A stretch of DNA of 64,000 nucleotides from Arthrinium phaeospermum (lineage: Eukaryota; Ascomycota; Sordariomycetes; Amphisphaeriales; Apiosporaceae). Under the pieces are notes generated by a model that made no database searches, was not told the origin of the DNA, and saw nothing but the letters and a program-made list of their open reading frames with translations. Positions 33,527 to 43,485 of the stretch are shown piece after piece. The position numbers and the translations under genes were made by a program. The DNA is taken from assembly GCA_006503535.1 (NCBI GenBank), contig QYRS01000003.1:4092001-4156000 (forward strand), in the 5' to 3' direction. The first letter of the stretch is position 1; the number at the start of each line of letters is the position of its first letter.

Positions 33527-33889
33527 GTATGCTGTGAACCTTTTGGGGGAAGTGTGAAGACGTGTTAGGGGGGTATTAAGCAAGAGAATGTCCCGGCCAA
33601 TATGGGCAGCGAGAAGGCCAAACAGACCACGGAACCAAATAACAAAAAAGGATAGACTGAAGAGTCCAGGACGTAGCAGCTGGGGGACTTGTACTACATC
33701 CGAAACGTTATGGGGAAGACTTATTATCTGACCAATTGAAACCGGAGCCAATTTAGACTGATGCCTAGATCTGCCTAGACACGAGCTCCACTTGTATCAC
33801 CTGCAGGAGATTAAGCATGCGACTATATCTTCCCCGGCGCCCTTCTCTCGGGGCTCCTGCTTCCTTTCAGCTGACAACTCAACGTCACG
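33527..33889. other. Intergenic, putative promoter of next gene
   Basis: 363 bp without a gene. No TATA box recognised in the last 150 bp. Confidence 0.4.
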
Positions 33890-35547
33890 ATGGCACACCA
33901 ATACATCTTGGTCACGCCGCCCTCTGAGGACGCCATCCTCAATCACCTCGTGGAGCATGCCCGCGCCTGGAACGCGCGCGAGCCGCAGCACATCGGCCTG
34001 AACGGTTGGAATTTCGACGCGGAAATCCCCCTGCTCCTCAACCCGGAAGAGGCGCCCTTTGCCTGCCGGGAGCCGCCCGCCGTGTTCGAGGCCATCAACG
34101 CCCAGTTCTCCGCCCAGGTGCACGCCATCTTCGGCGTCCTGCAGAAGTACGAGGCGCTGGCCGAGACGGAGCCGGCCCTGATCCGCCAGGCGGACGGCCT
34201 GCAGCCCGCGATCCGCGTCGGCAACCAGTCCTTCGACTACTACCCGGACTGCCCGCACCGCGCCTACCACACCCGCCGCCTCACGGTCCAGGACATAGAT
34301 CGCCTGCCCCTGCTCCGCCGCGTGAGGCTCCTGCGCGTCTGCCGCGGCTGGACCCTTTCCGACGGGCCGGGCCGGGGCTCGACCCACATGCGGCCCGCGT
34401 CGCCGCGCGTGCCCCTCGACCTCGCGACCCGCTGCCCCGACCTCCGCGAGCTCGACTGCCCCTGGCTGTGGGAGCGCCTGCCCGTCGCGTTCGCGTCCCG
34501 GGCGCTGCGCCGGTTCGGCCGCGTCTGGGAGGGCCCCTGGCGCGATGCCCGGGTCGAGTTCGCGCGGGGGGTGCGCGAGGTCCTGCCCCGGCTGCCGGCC
34601 TCCCTTGCCAAGGCCCGGCTTTGGTTCTGGTGGCTCAATGTCAAGGGGGGCGACGCGGACCAGGCGGAGCAGATGCCTGATCTCGTCGGAACAACGTCGT
34701 CGTCTGCATCGAGCTCCGAGTTTGGAGGCAAGGACCCCGTGTCGCTCGGGCTGCGGGATCTGGGTCGCCGGCTGGAGGAACTCGACGTTCGCGCGCTCAT
34801 CACCCCCGACCTTTTCGCGACGGGCCGTGATGACGACGAGGATGCCACAGATCACGATTCGACGTCATCATGGCCACGTATGCGGCACCTGAAAGTCGAA
34901 TTCCACCCCTGCGCGCCGACGGCCGCTGGTACTTCTCCGGCCCGCGCGGCGAAGACCCCCACGCCACGGGCGGGTTCACCATCACGAGAGAAGCGCACTA
35001 CCCGCCCACGGACGGACTTCACGACGACGACGACGACGAGGCGACGCACGCCCTGTGGCTCCTCGAGCAGGAGGAGCACGAGCTGACGAGGTGGGAAGAG
35101 GACATCTGGGACACCCGCGAGCCCGACATGTTCCGCACGCGGCCCATCGCGGCGCGCATCGAGCCCCTGCTCTTGGCGTTCGCCGCGTCGCTGCGGCGGG
35201 GGAACATGCCCGCCCTGGAGGACGCGGAGCTGTTCGCCTGGCTCGCGTGGCGGCCGTCCAGGGAGCGGGCACAACAGTATCAAGGCAGCGAGGATGCGCC
35301 GCCTTGTTTGGATAAGTTCGAGGACCAGGGCGTCACCACGCAGTTTCGATGGGGGGTGCGGTACGAGGCGCCCAAGGGCGAGGCCGGGAAGGGAAAGGTG
35401 ACGTGGCAGGTGGGCGGGGACTGGAGGCCGGGCGACGATGTGCTCAGGGCGTTTGAGGATCTGGTGGGCGGGGGCAGGGAGGATATGGAGTGGAAAGGAT
35501 TTGAGTTTGTGGGGGAGAGAGTTTTTGGCGATGCGTTTATCGGTTGA
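33890..35547 (+). CDS. Uncharacterised F-box/LRR-like fungal protein, one-base frame break
   Basis: One long exon. The first part runs in the frame of the ATG at 33890 (MAHQYILVTPPSEDAIL) to about residue 340 (MRHLKVEFHP). The rest continues in another frame from about 34910 (GRWYFSGPRGEDPHATGGF) to the stop at 35547. One base appears missing between 34903 and 34922, in or next to the C runs CACCCC/GCGCC. With that base the product would be ~552 aa. Leucine-rich segments (LDLATRCPDLRELDCPWLWERLP; LGRRLEELDVRALI) and a Trp/acidic C-terminus match a fungal family usually labelled F-box- or LRR-like, of unknown function. GC content is markedly higher than its neighbours. Long antisense frames here (33797-34855) are GC-rich shadows. 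Confidence 0.68.
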
Positions 35548-35923
35548 TGCCTACAACGTGAATCGTAGCCGTGCGGGCCACACTATTATCGGTCACATCA
35601 GCCCGCTTATTGCTGTCCTTCGCCTCGTCGGACATGGCGGGTGCAGTAGTCACGAACTTAGTCGTCGTTGGCGCCATCTTCGCCTATGTACAACAAAACA
35701 TGCAACAGGGATATGAACATGAACGCAAGATGCCTCATCCAGCCACTCGTTGGTCAAGGACTGATGCAAAGATAATACAGATAGCCTTTAGCAAAAATTA
35801 AATCAATATCGGATGAAGCTGAAAGCTATACTTAATTACAACCCCCGTGTTTCTTATCATGCATGCCGAACGCAAACATGCGCAGCGCCACGAAGTCTCA
35901 TGCCAGACACGAGAAGGCGCACA
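35548..35923. other. Convergent intergenic region
   Basis: 376 bp between the ends of convergent genes. Short hydrophobic frames (35571-35801) have no support. AT-rich near 35760-35840. Confidence 0.4.
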
Positions 35924-36953
35924 TCATATTTCCTGCCCCTCCAATTCTTTCCGAGTCCACTCCCACACCCTAGCTCCCAGCCCCTCGTCCAGCATGACGC
36001 CCAATGCCTCGGGGCGGTAGCCGACGGGCTCGTAGTGAGCCCCGTTGACGACATCCCCGTCGGGCGCCGTGGCGGCCCAGAGCTGGTTCTTGGCGCCCTC
36101 GGCCACGGGCCGGACCACCTTGGGCACGACCGTCTTCTGCAGCCCCGCCATCTGCTCGTCGCCGGGCTCGCGGGTGAAGAGCTGGGTGTTGACCTCGCCC
36201 GGGTCCACGGACAGGATGACGAACGGCTTCTCCCCCTTGTTGGTGTTGTTGGCGCTGCCGTGCTTGGCCACCTGCTGCGCGTACAGCATGTTGGCCGTCT
36301 TGCTCTGGATGTAGCGTTTCACTGGGGTGACGGCGCCGCCGAGCGGGTCCTTGAGCGTGTCGAACTGGATCTTCTCGGGGCCGGCGTACTTCCAGGCTGA
36401 TGAGGCCATGCTGACGACGCGCGCGGGAGTCCCCGTAGTGGTGTAGGTCTGGTGGAGCAAGGGGGTCAGGAGCTTCAGCAGTAGGGCGTGGCCGACGTGG
36501 TTGGTGCCCATCTGGATTTCGTAACCCTCGGCCGTTGCCTTGGGCGGGCATCCCATGACTGTTGAGAGGGGATGTCAGTATCGAATCTTTATTGGTGGAG
36601 ATGGAGTGAGGTGCTGCTCACGTACGCCCAGCATTCAGCATCAGAATGTCCAGTCTGGACGACGACGCAAGGAATGTCTTGGCAGCTTCCTTGATCGAGG
36701 CGAAAGAGCTCAGGTCCATCTCCAAGAAAGACACGTTGGCATCGGGCAGTTGACGCTTGACCTCGGCCACCGCTTCGTCGCCCTTCACGGAGTCACGCGC
36801 CGCCATATAAATCATGGCTGGGCTGTGTTTCGCCAGGTCTAGGGACGCCTGCTTCCCTAGGCCGCTGTTGGCGCCCGTGATGAGGATAACCTTTCCATCC
36901 AGCGAGGGGATATCGGTTTTTGGGACGAATTCGACGCCTTTTGGTGCAGCCAT
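35924..36953 (-). CDS. Short-chain dehydrogenase/reductase, retinol-dehydrogenase-like
   Basis: Exons 36626-36953 and 35924-36558 (intron 67 nt, GTACGT...CAACAG) encode 320 aa. The NAD(P) loop is TGANSGLG (26-33), NAG is at 107-109 right at the splice junction, the serine lies in SMASSAW (~162), and the catalytic pair is Y192-I-Q-S-K196. The GTNHVGHALLLKLL helix is typical of the RDH/WW-oxidoreductase-like classical SDRs. Start 36953 (MAAPKG) is preferred to the upstream ATG at 37010. It is divergent from the cupin gene, across an 808-bp region containing a CCAAT repeat. Confidence 0.88.
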
Positions 36954-37203
36954 TTCTGAACTTATACGGTAACCGGAATTTTTGAAGGGAAAGGTTGAAT
37001 GTGCTGCCAAATCTGGGAATCGGAACCACTAGAATCGATTGAAGCAGCGTGCTTACCATTACTTATAGGCAAGTCAACGACAACGACTGGCGCGTCGGAC
37101 ACAGGGATAAGCGTTTGGATCCGTCAGCCGCACCCTCACTTTCCAACTTTTTGTCGCGGAAACCCAAAAGCCCCTGACCGTTGGCGTATGTGGGTTCCTT
37201 GGA

Positions 37204-37266
37204 CCAATCAGACGCAACCGTTTCCGACGCAGCCAATCAGGCGTCGAGATTTCCGATGCGACCAAT
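37204..37266. promoter_or_regulatory. Three CCAATC boxes in a 29-bp periodic repeat
   Basis: CCAATC occurs at 37204, 37233 and 37262, exactly 29 bp apart, each but the last followed by a degenerate copy of the unit (CAGRCG..., TTTCCGAYGC). CCAAT boxes are bound by the fungal HAP/CBC complex. The position between divergent SDR and cupin genes suggests a bidirectional promoter. Confidence 0.5.
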
Positions 37267-37404
37267 CCATTATAACGCCGCCTACAGTAAGTCTACCTAA
37301 AGCTGGATACATTACATACAGCTCCCCATTTGACCATCCCCATTCATTATGAGCCGGCTTCTAAATGTTTCAAGGGAAGGCGGTGTAATATGTGGCGTAA
37401 CCGA

Positions 37405-37457
37405 GAGTAAGTGGAATAACAAATGGTTCTGTCAGTTGGCAAAGTACGGTTTATTCC
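37405..37457. repeat. Second copy of the GAGTAAGTGGAATAA / ACGGTTTATTCC element
   Basis: GAGTAAGTGGAATAA at 37405-37419 and ACGGTTTATTCC at 37446-37457 repeat, in the same order, words found at 4382-4411. The spacing differs, and only these words are conserved. Confidence 0.5.
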
Positions 37458-37761
37458 AGCAGTCCCTTAGCCTCCGTACGGCGTCAAATGCGGGTCGTCT
37501 CTTTCACCCCACAAGATCTTGTCAAGATGTGGAGCTCAAATGATCCCTGGGCCGATCCCGAGAGACCCGATATTTGGGAATGAATGTATGACGAGGCCGT
37601 GACGACATCCATTGAGATATCTCCATGTCTATTACGAATGAAGCTGCTTCGTGCCACAGGATATATTCATACCTGCATTGGGACTCACCCGGTTCGCATC
37701 TTTCATACATAAACCCCAGCCAGCCTGCGCAAAAGCTGACAACCGGTTCATCTACCTAATC

Positions 37762-38502
37762 ATGTCACGACCAGCGTCTTTACTCACTTCAAGACTCACG
37801 ATCCGTTCTAGTCTCCAGCATTCCCACACACCAGTTGTAGCCCGGCTTGTCAACAGAACAGACCGTATTCGCGCTTTCAGCACCACCAAGATGTCTCCCC
37901 TCGCAACGCCCTCGAGTGAGCGACCGAAGAATGAGATGCAATACTTTCCCGACATGCTCACGGCCCTTCCGTCCAAGTCTGGAGAATTCAGGAGAGTGTT
38001 ATGGACAGGTACGGCCCGAACCTGCCGCTAGAATGATAGTATTGTACTGATAAGCTGTGTTCTGCAGGACTGTACAGCCAGCTTGTCCTAATGACCGTCC
38101 CGGTAGGCGGCGACATCGGGAACGAGGTAAGTTCTGGCCCGGCATCCTGACTTTTCTTTCTCAATCTAATCATCAATTCAGGTTCATTCGGTCGACCAGA
38201 TCCTCACCTTCACCTCGGGCACCGGGCTCGCGCAGATTGCCGGCAAGGAGCAAGAAGTAAAAGGGGGCGACCTCGTTATTGTGCCGGCGGGGACCCAGCA
38301 CCAGTTCATCAACACGGGGCCCACGCCCCTGCTGCTGTACACCGTGTACAGCCCGGCAGAGCACAAGCCGACGACGGTGCACAAGACCAAGGAAGAGGGC
38401 GATAAGGAGGAGGAGGACGGCATCGATGTGGCCCCCGATTGGTCCCAGAGGAGCAAGGCGCAGAACGTAAAGGAGGGGTGGGTCAAGATACCTGAGGAGT
38501 AA
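37762..38502 (+). CDS. Mitochondrially targeted cupin-domain protein
   Basis: Exons 37762-38008, 38068-38126 and 38182-38502 (introns 59 and 55 nt) encode 208 aa. The first ~43 residues are Arg/Ser/Thr-rich without acids and end in RIRAFSTT, a typical mitochondrial presequence cleavage context. The cupin barrel follows: VPVGGDIGNEVHSVDQILTF (motif 1, metal-type His and Glu) and GDLVIVPAGTQHQFIN (motif 2, PxGxxH). The C-terminus (VHKTKEEGDKEEEDG) matches the single-domain cupin_2 proteins common in fungi and bacteria. Substrate is unknown. A shorter cytosolic form starting at the ATG at 37891 is possible. Confidence 0.85.
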
Positions 38503-38831
38503 TGGTTCTGGAAAATAGATAATAGGTCTTTAAATAATTATCCTGTAGGGGAATTCCAACATAATCGTCTCTCATCTCACGTGTCGTATTGGTGCCCTGA
38601 TGTAAGCATGAGGCTTATAGGACGAATCCCCTGCTTGGTGTGGCTGTATGTGGCTTAGCCCTACGATTCTGACCATTCCGAGATGCCAAGCGGGCCATTG
38701 CCGAAACGTTCGGATCCCCTGTCAACTTATTTGGCCCTAATGCCTGTTGTGTCATAGCTCGTTTAAAACAACTGTACAAGTATGCTGACACGAGCGCGTT
38801 TTAATCTCGTCAACAGTCTTAAGTACACATC
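38503..38831. other. Intergenic, nothing recognised
   Basis: 329 bp between the cupin stop and the HET start. It holds the cupin 3' region and presumably the HET promoter. Confidence 0.4.
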
Positions 38832-40849
38832 ATGATTGACCAGTACAAACACGCCCCCCTCCAATCCGGCTCGATCCGCCTCCTTGATCTCTTTCCGTCC
38901 TCCAGGCCAGAGGCCCCGGTGCGGTGTCGAATTCGTCATGTCAAGTTTGCCAAGGCACGATCTACCTACGAAGCCCTTTCGTACGTGTGGGGGGCCGCGG
39001 AAGGCAGCTGTGCGATCAGCTGCGATGGGGGTGAACTTCTTGTCACGCCAAACTGTTACGATGCTGCAAGTTTTGCTCGGCGATAGGTTCTTTTAGCCGA
39101 TATAATAGGCTGACAACACCGTAGTTGCAGCAACTTCGCCGTAAATACCGCATCCGCACGCTGTGGATCGATGCAATTTGCATAGACCAGACTACAACAG
39201 GAGAGCCCGAACGAAACGAGCAAGTCAAGAATATGGGCCAGGTATACGCGAATGCTTCAACGGTGCTTGTTTGGCTTGGAACTGAGAGTCTTCCGCATGC
39301 AACCACAATGGACCTATTAGTTTTGTTCACCGCCTTGATGGCAGATTTACTACAGGGGATTTGGATAATACTATGCGACTCGATTCCCTTCAGAACATCG
39401 TCACCGACATTTAGCTCCCTCAGCTGTACGTTTTAAGCACAACTCTTCGGTTCGTAGATTACTAATGCAGATCAAGTAGGGAACCCGAAGTGTAAGCAAG
39501 TTTTTCAGACGTTAGGCACTCATCCGTGGTTCACACGCGTGTGGACTGTACAGGTATGAGATCACATATCTCCGGCCAGCAATAACCACATCGCACAGCA
39601 CGACGATCTAACTCACGGTACTGATCAGGAGCTCGCATTTGCCAGGAGGTGCGACATATTGTTCGGGTCTAAGCGGATAAGCTGGAGGCAGCTGCGAGCA
39701 CTCATGATCGTCTGCGACATTACCAACAACGTGAGCGACCATGACTTGCACTTCGAGGTGCGGCCCATGTACGAGCGGTTCCGGTTCCGGGAAGGCGCGC
39801 GGCGGCTGGTGAAGTCCCAGGGCAAATTCGGCAACAACAACGACGACTTCTTTCCCGACTGGGATGACAGGCGTCGGGCCTTCCTGACGTCGATGACGGG
39901 CTTGGAGTCTAAGCTGCCACACGATAAGCTCTACGGCCTTTACCCCATACTACGGCTTCTTAGCATCGACCTGCCAGAACCTGACTACTCCGCACCCATT
40001 GTGAAGGTGGCACAAGACTTTACGCGAGCTACTATCGCCAGCTTGGGCACTCTTGATGTCATCACATCGGGGCTCCCCCATGAAGGTCCAGTAATGCCAT
40101 CTTGGATCCCACGTGATCTGACAAATCCAAAGCCCGAGGCATGGGCACGTCAGGGCCATTCTGCAGTTTCATGGTGTTTCCGAGATGATGGGAAAAGGTC
40201 AAAGGCCATTTTAGGTCCGGAGACCGTACCCAATAAATTAGGGGTGTTTGGGAAAAGAATTGGTGTTTTGAGGACCGTACTGGCGTGCACCGCCGAGCCA
40301 TTCGACCCTTCCAAGGATCTCGAGGACCTTGTCCGCGTGTTTCGAGAGTGGTGTCGTTTCGCCGATACGCACCCCGACAGAGAAGCTGCGATTGAGAAGA
40401 GCTTCAAGAGCTACGGACTTTATCAGTGGCAGTACGTCCTGCTCTATCCCGATTGCCGCATACTGGAGCCAGAGGAGGTGGCAAAGCATACCCCAACTGG
40501 AGCGACCGACGACCCAGTGACCATCATCTCCAACTACTTCCGCTACCTCCTGGAGGAAAGTCCGGCTGAGGTAGAACACGAGAAAGAGTCCCTACGAGAG
40601 GCACTGCTCAACGGAGAATGGGCCTTTGTTACGACAGACAGTGGATATACCGGTAGAGCGTACCGTACCTGTCGGGAAGTAGATGAAGTGTGGCTCCTGG
40701 CGGGCTCCAGTGATCCGGTGGTGCTGCGGTCGGCTGAGACTCGAGGCGAATTCTACTACATCACACCTGGCTACTTTCACGGCATGATGGACAAGGAGAA
40801 CTGGCCAGCGGATAGTGCCGAAGGCCTGGAAATGATAAAACTAATCTGA
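38832..40849 (+). CDS. Heterokaryon-incompatibility (HET) domain protein
   Basis: Four exons: 38832-39065, 39125-39425, 39471-39553 and 39629-40849, encoding 612 aa. The three HET motifs are all present: EALSYVWG (~residue 50), LWIDAICIDQ (~91) and PWFTRVWTVQELAFAR (~195-210). Intron 1 works only as a GC-AG intron (donor GCT|GCAAGT, acceptor CCGTAG), joining YDA to LQQLRRKYRIRTLWIDAI. Introns 2 and 3 are GT-AG (45 and 75 nt). The C-terminal ~350 residues are the usual divergent HET extension. HET domains trigger programmed cell death on non-self fusion and are TIR-related. Activity and partner of this copy are unknown. Confidence 0.85.
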
Positions 40850-40985
40850 TTGATGTATGGGGACAAAGAGCAAGCGATGTCTCGTATAACGTGGAGCCTC
40901 TGCCATTGCCCCTTGGTTATTCCATCTATTTCTTGTTACACCATGGAAGTAAACGATGCAGTTGTTCAAGTGGAATATCAGGTCG

Positions 40986-41836
40986 CTATGCAAGAGCGAA
41001 TAGCATTCTCCCCTTAATCCTGGCGAAGCCCCAGTCTTTTCTGAGGAAATTGAAGATGTTCCAAGCATTATAGCCAAATCTAGCAGGAGGGGATGGAAAC
41101 TCGAAAGTGGCCCCGATCATCGCGTGGCTTCGAGACGCCAGGTATTCGGCGTCTTCCTCCCCCATCACCACCTCGAACGTCTCTGCATTCGGAAAACGGT
41201 CGACGAGGCTTTCCGCCACTTGCTCCCCGTTCTCAAAGACGTCAAAAATCAGTTCTTCAGGCGGGTGGCGACTGTACGTCCCAATCGCGACCGGATAGGC
41301 CTTCTCAAACGCGCCGAAGTCGAACCGCAGGTGCCGGACGTCGTAGCGGCCGGGAAACTCGGGGTTCTTCCGAGCGTTGCAGTTGACGGGCATCCACTCG
41401 TGGCCGATGACGTCCCACCAGGAGAACTGCCACCTGCCACCGTGCCCGCGGTAGCCGTCGACCAGGTCGTGGCACATCAGGATGTCGCGCTCGGGGTGCC
41501 AGGCGACGCCGAGCCCCGTCTCCGCCGAGACGAGGCCGGGCGACTCCAGAAAGGCCTTGCGTGCCTCGTAGCAGACGTCGTGCACGGGGGGAACCTCGGA
41601 TAGACGCGCAGCCTGTTCTCGTCGGTATCGATCCACTGCGTGTCGACATGGTCTACAACATGGTCTTCTTGATAGAGCTCGACAGTCTCCTTGTCTTCGA
41701 TTACGTTCCAATCGTCGATGAAACCCTGGGTGTGCACTACATGAGGCTGTTCCACCACAAGGTCCCAGATCTGCCTTCGGATCTCGGGGGGCAGGCTTGA
41801 GAACCGGTGGAACTCGGTGCACTGGGTTTCTGCCAT
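40986..41836 (-). CDS. 2EXR-domain protein, one-base frame break
   Basis: The frame opens at 41836 (MAETQCTEFHRFSSLPPEIRR) and holds through RVYPRFPP. The rest (VHDVCYEARKAFLES...GLGVAWHPERDILMC) continues in another frame to the stop at 40986. The break falls at a run of six C on the coding strand (41586-41591); seven would restore FPPVHDVC. The intact length would be about 283 aa. The 2EXR family is a fungal group with an F-box-like LPPEIR start and the FPP.(I/V)..VC.EAR core. Its function is unknown. It is a close paralogue of the divergently oriented gene at 42290, which is intact across the same site. Confidence 0.78.
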
Positions 41837-42289
41837 GTTGAAGTGCTGTTGTACGATGGGCAGAGTCGTTATTTCAATCGTCGATTTTGGGTATGGAAAT
41901 ATGTTAAATATTTTAATGAAAGAGGCTTTGACTTCTTTCGGAGATTGGTATAAGCCATGTGTAGTACCATAAGTTAGATGGGAGCCAGAAAAATCCCGAA
42001 CCTTCGTATTACAAACAGTCTAGTTTACTTTCATAGGAGTGGGACTCTATTTCAAGCCATTCGAAGCTTCTTAGAGGCCCACATAGCAGCAGTTAGGTAT
42101 ATACCCAACTCAATTGCTGCAAGGTATCGGACATAACTGATTGGTAAACCGTGCCACTTCTCCGCCTTCCAGAGAATATTTAACCCCGTGACGAGAACAC
42201 ACTTAAATGAACTTCGGTCATTCTATACACAACCATCATACCGTCAAAATTATTTATTCATGGATCCATCGTCCTCGCGCCACAGCAAC
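41837..42289. other. Divergent promoter region between two 2EXR paralogues
   Basis: 453 bp between opposite start codons. No gene and no recognised TATA box. AT-rich near 41895-41930. Confidence 0.5.
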
Positions 42290-43021
42290 ATGAATCAAAT
42301 TCATTGCACCGAATTCCACCGTTTTCCCAACCTACCCCCCGAGCTGCGGCGTGCGATCTGGGACTACGCCGTCGAAGAGCCCCGGGTGGTAGAAACTTGT
42401 GGCTTTTGGGATCGACAGACCAAGAGATGGACGGACAAAGGCCGCAAACTCCACGTTTTCCCCAAATTCCCACCCATATATAACGTCTGCCATGAAGCTC
42501 GAAAGGTCTTTGTCGAATCTTCTGGCCTCGTCTCGGAAAGTAAAGGACTTGGGGTGGCGTGGCACCCAGACCGCGATATCCTGAAGTGTAACTCCATTGG
42601 TGATGGGAACGCCTGGTCATGGTGGGACGAGATTGGCTATGACTTGGATGAGCACATCGATCCGAATCCACCGTTTCCCGAACACCAAGAGATTCAAAAC
42701 ATACAGCTCGAACTTAGCACATTCTTCAATCACTTCCCGTTCGGTCGATGGAGGCTACATGATCATGGCGGAATTCTTCGCAGCTGGGATGAAGTGGTTA
42801 AGGAGCTACGAGACTGTTTCCCTAACATAAGGACCGTGGAGCTGGTAGCCGATGACGAATTCTCGTCGCCTGAAGAGCAGCGCTCGTTTGAGGTTACTTT
42901 AAACTTCCCACGCGGTCCTATCGACTTCTCGCAAGCTTTGAAATTCATCAAAGGTCTTAGGGACAGTTGGGACCAGGGGTTCTCGCTGAACATTGTGGGC
43001 AGAATGGTTTGTCGCATTTAG
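42290..43021 (+). CDS. 2EXR-domain protein
   Basis: An intronless frame of 243 aa. I chose the ATG at 42290 (MNQIHCTEFHRFPNLPPELRR) because it aligns residue for residue with the paralogue's MAETQCTEFHRF start; an in-frame ATG at 42260 is possible. The F-box-like LPPELRRAIWDYA and the core HVFPKFPPIYNVCHEARKVF are intact. GLGVAWHPDRDILKC follows. The C-terminal half has alternating hydrophobic strands and ends VGRMVCRI. Function is unknown for the whole family. Confidence 0.83.
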   Translation: MNQIHCTEFHRFPNLPPELRRAIWDYAVEEPRVVETCGFWDRQTKRWTDKGRKLHVFPKFPPIYNVCHEARKVFVESSGLVSESKGLGVAWHPDRDILKCNSIGDGNAWSWWDEIGYDLDEHIDPNPPFPEHQEIQNIQLELSTFFNHFPFGRWRLHDHGGILRSWDEVVKELRDCFPNIRTVELVADDEFSSPEEQRSFEVTLNFPRGPIDFSQALKFIKGLRDSWDQGFSLNIVGRMVCRI

Positions 43022-43485
43022 TGGGAGATCTAAAAGAAATTGAAACTGACAGTCAATCTTCATAAACAAATATCATAGGCATGCACATGTACTCTACTCC
43101 ACGGAGAGGTTCAGAGGAAAGATGCATCGCGGTCATTGGCCCGTGGCGCCTTTGACGATGGTGTCGGGGCTATTTAAACGCGGCGAAGATGCTATGATTA
43201 TCTCTCTGTATACCAGGCCTAATACGATGTACAGATCTTTATACAAAACGAGTGTGTTATTAATTGTGTGATATCTAGAAAATACGGTACTGTCTGCCAG
43301 AATGAACTCGAAAGCCCATCGAAAATCGAAAAGAAGAAAAAGATAATAATGTACGAAAGCAAATTTGACCTTGGCAACTCAAGACACCTTTCTGTAGGCA
43401 TACTAGGAAGGAGTGAACAGTAGCCTACGACTTCCCTGTCTCCGCAGCTCCATCCTCGCTCGTACATAATAGTGATGCGATCCCC
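43022..43485. other. Convergent intergenic region
   Basis: 464 bp between convergent stops. AT-rich with T-runs (43335-43350 on the complement). No gene recognised. Confidence 0.4.

Larger units (their letters stand above)
36954..37761. other. Divergent promoter region (SDR / cupin)
   Basis: 808 bp between two start codons on opposite strands. It contains the 29-bp CCAAT repeat and a TTATTCC-type repeat segment listed separately. No gene is supported here. Confidence 0.55.

Noticed and set aside
33797..34855. 352-codon minus-strand open frame
   Set aside because: Antisense to the GC-rich F-box/LRR-like gene; composition is Arg/Ala/Gly/Glu repetitive with no domain.
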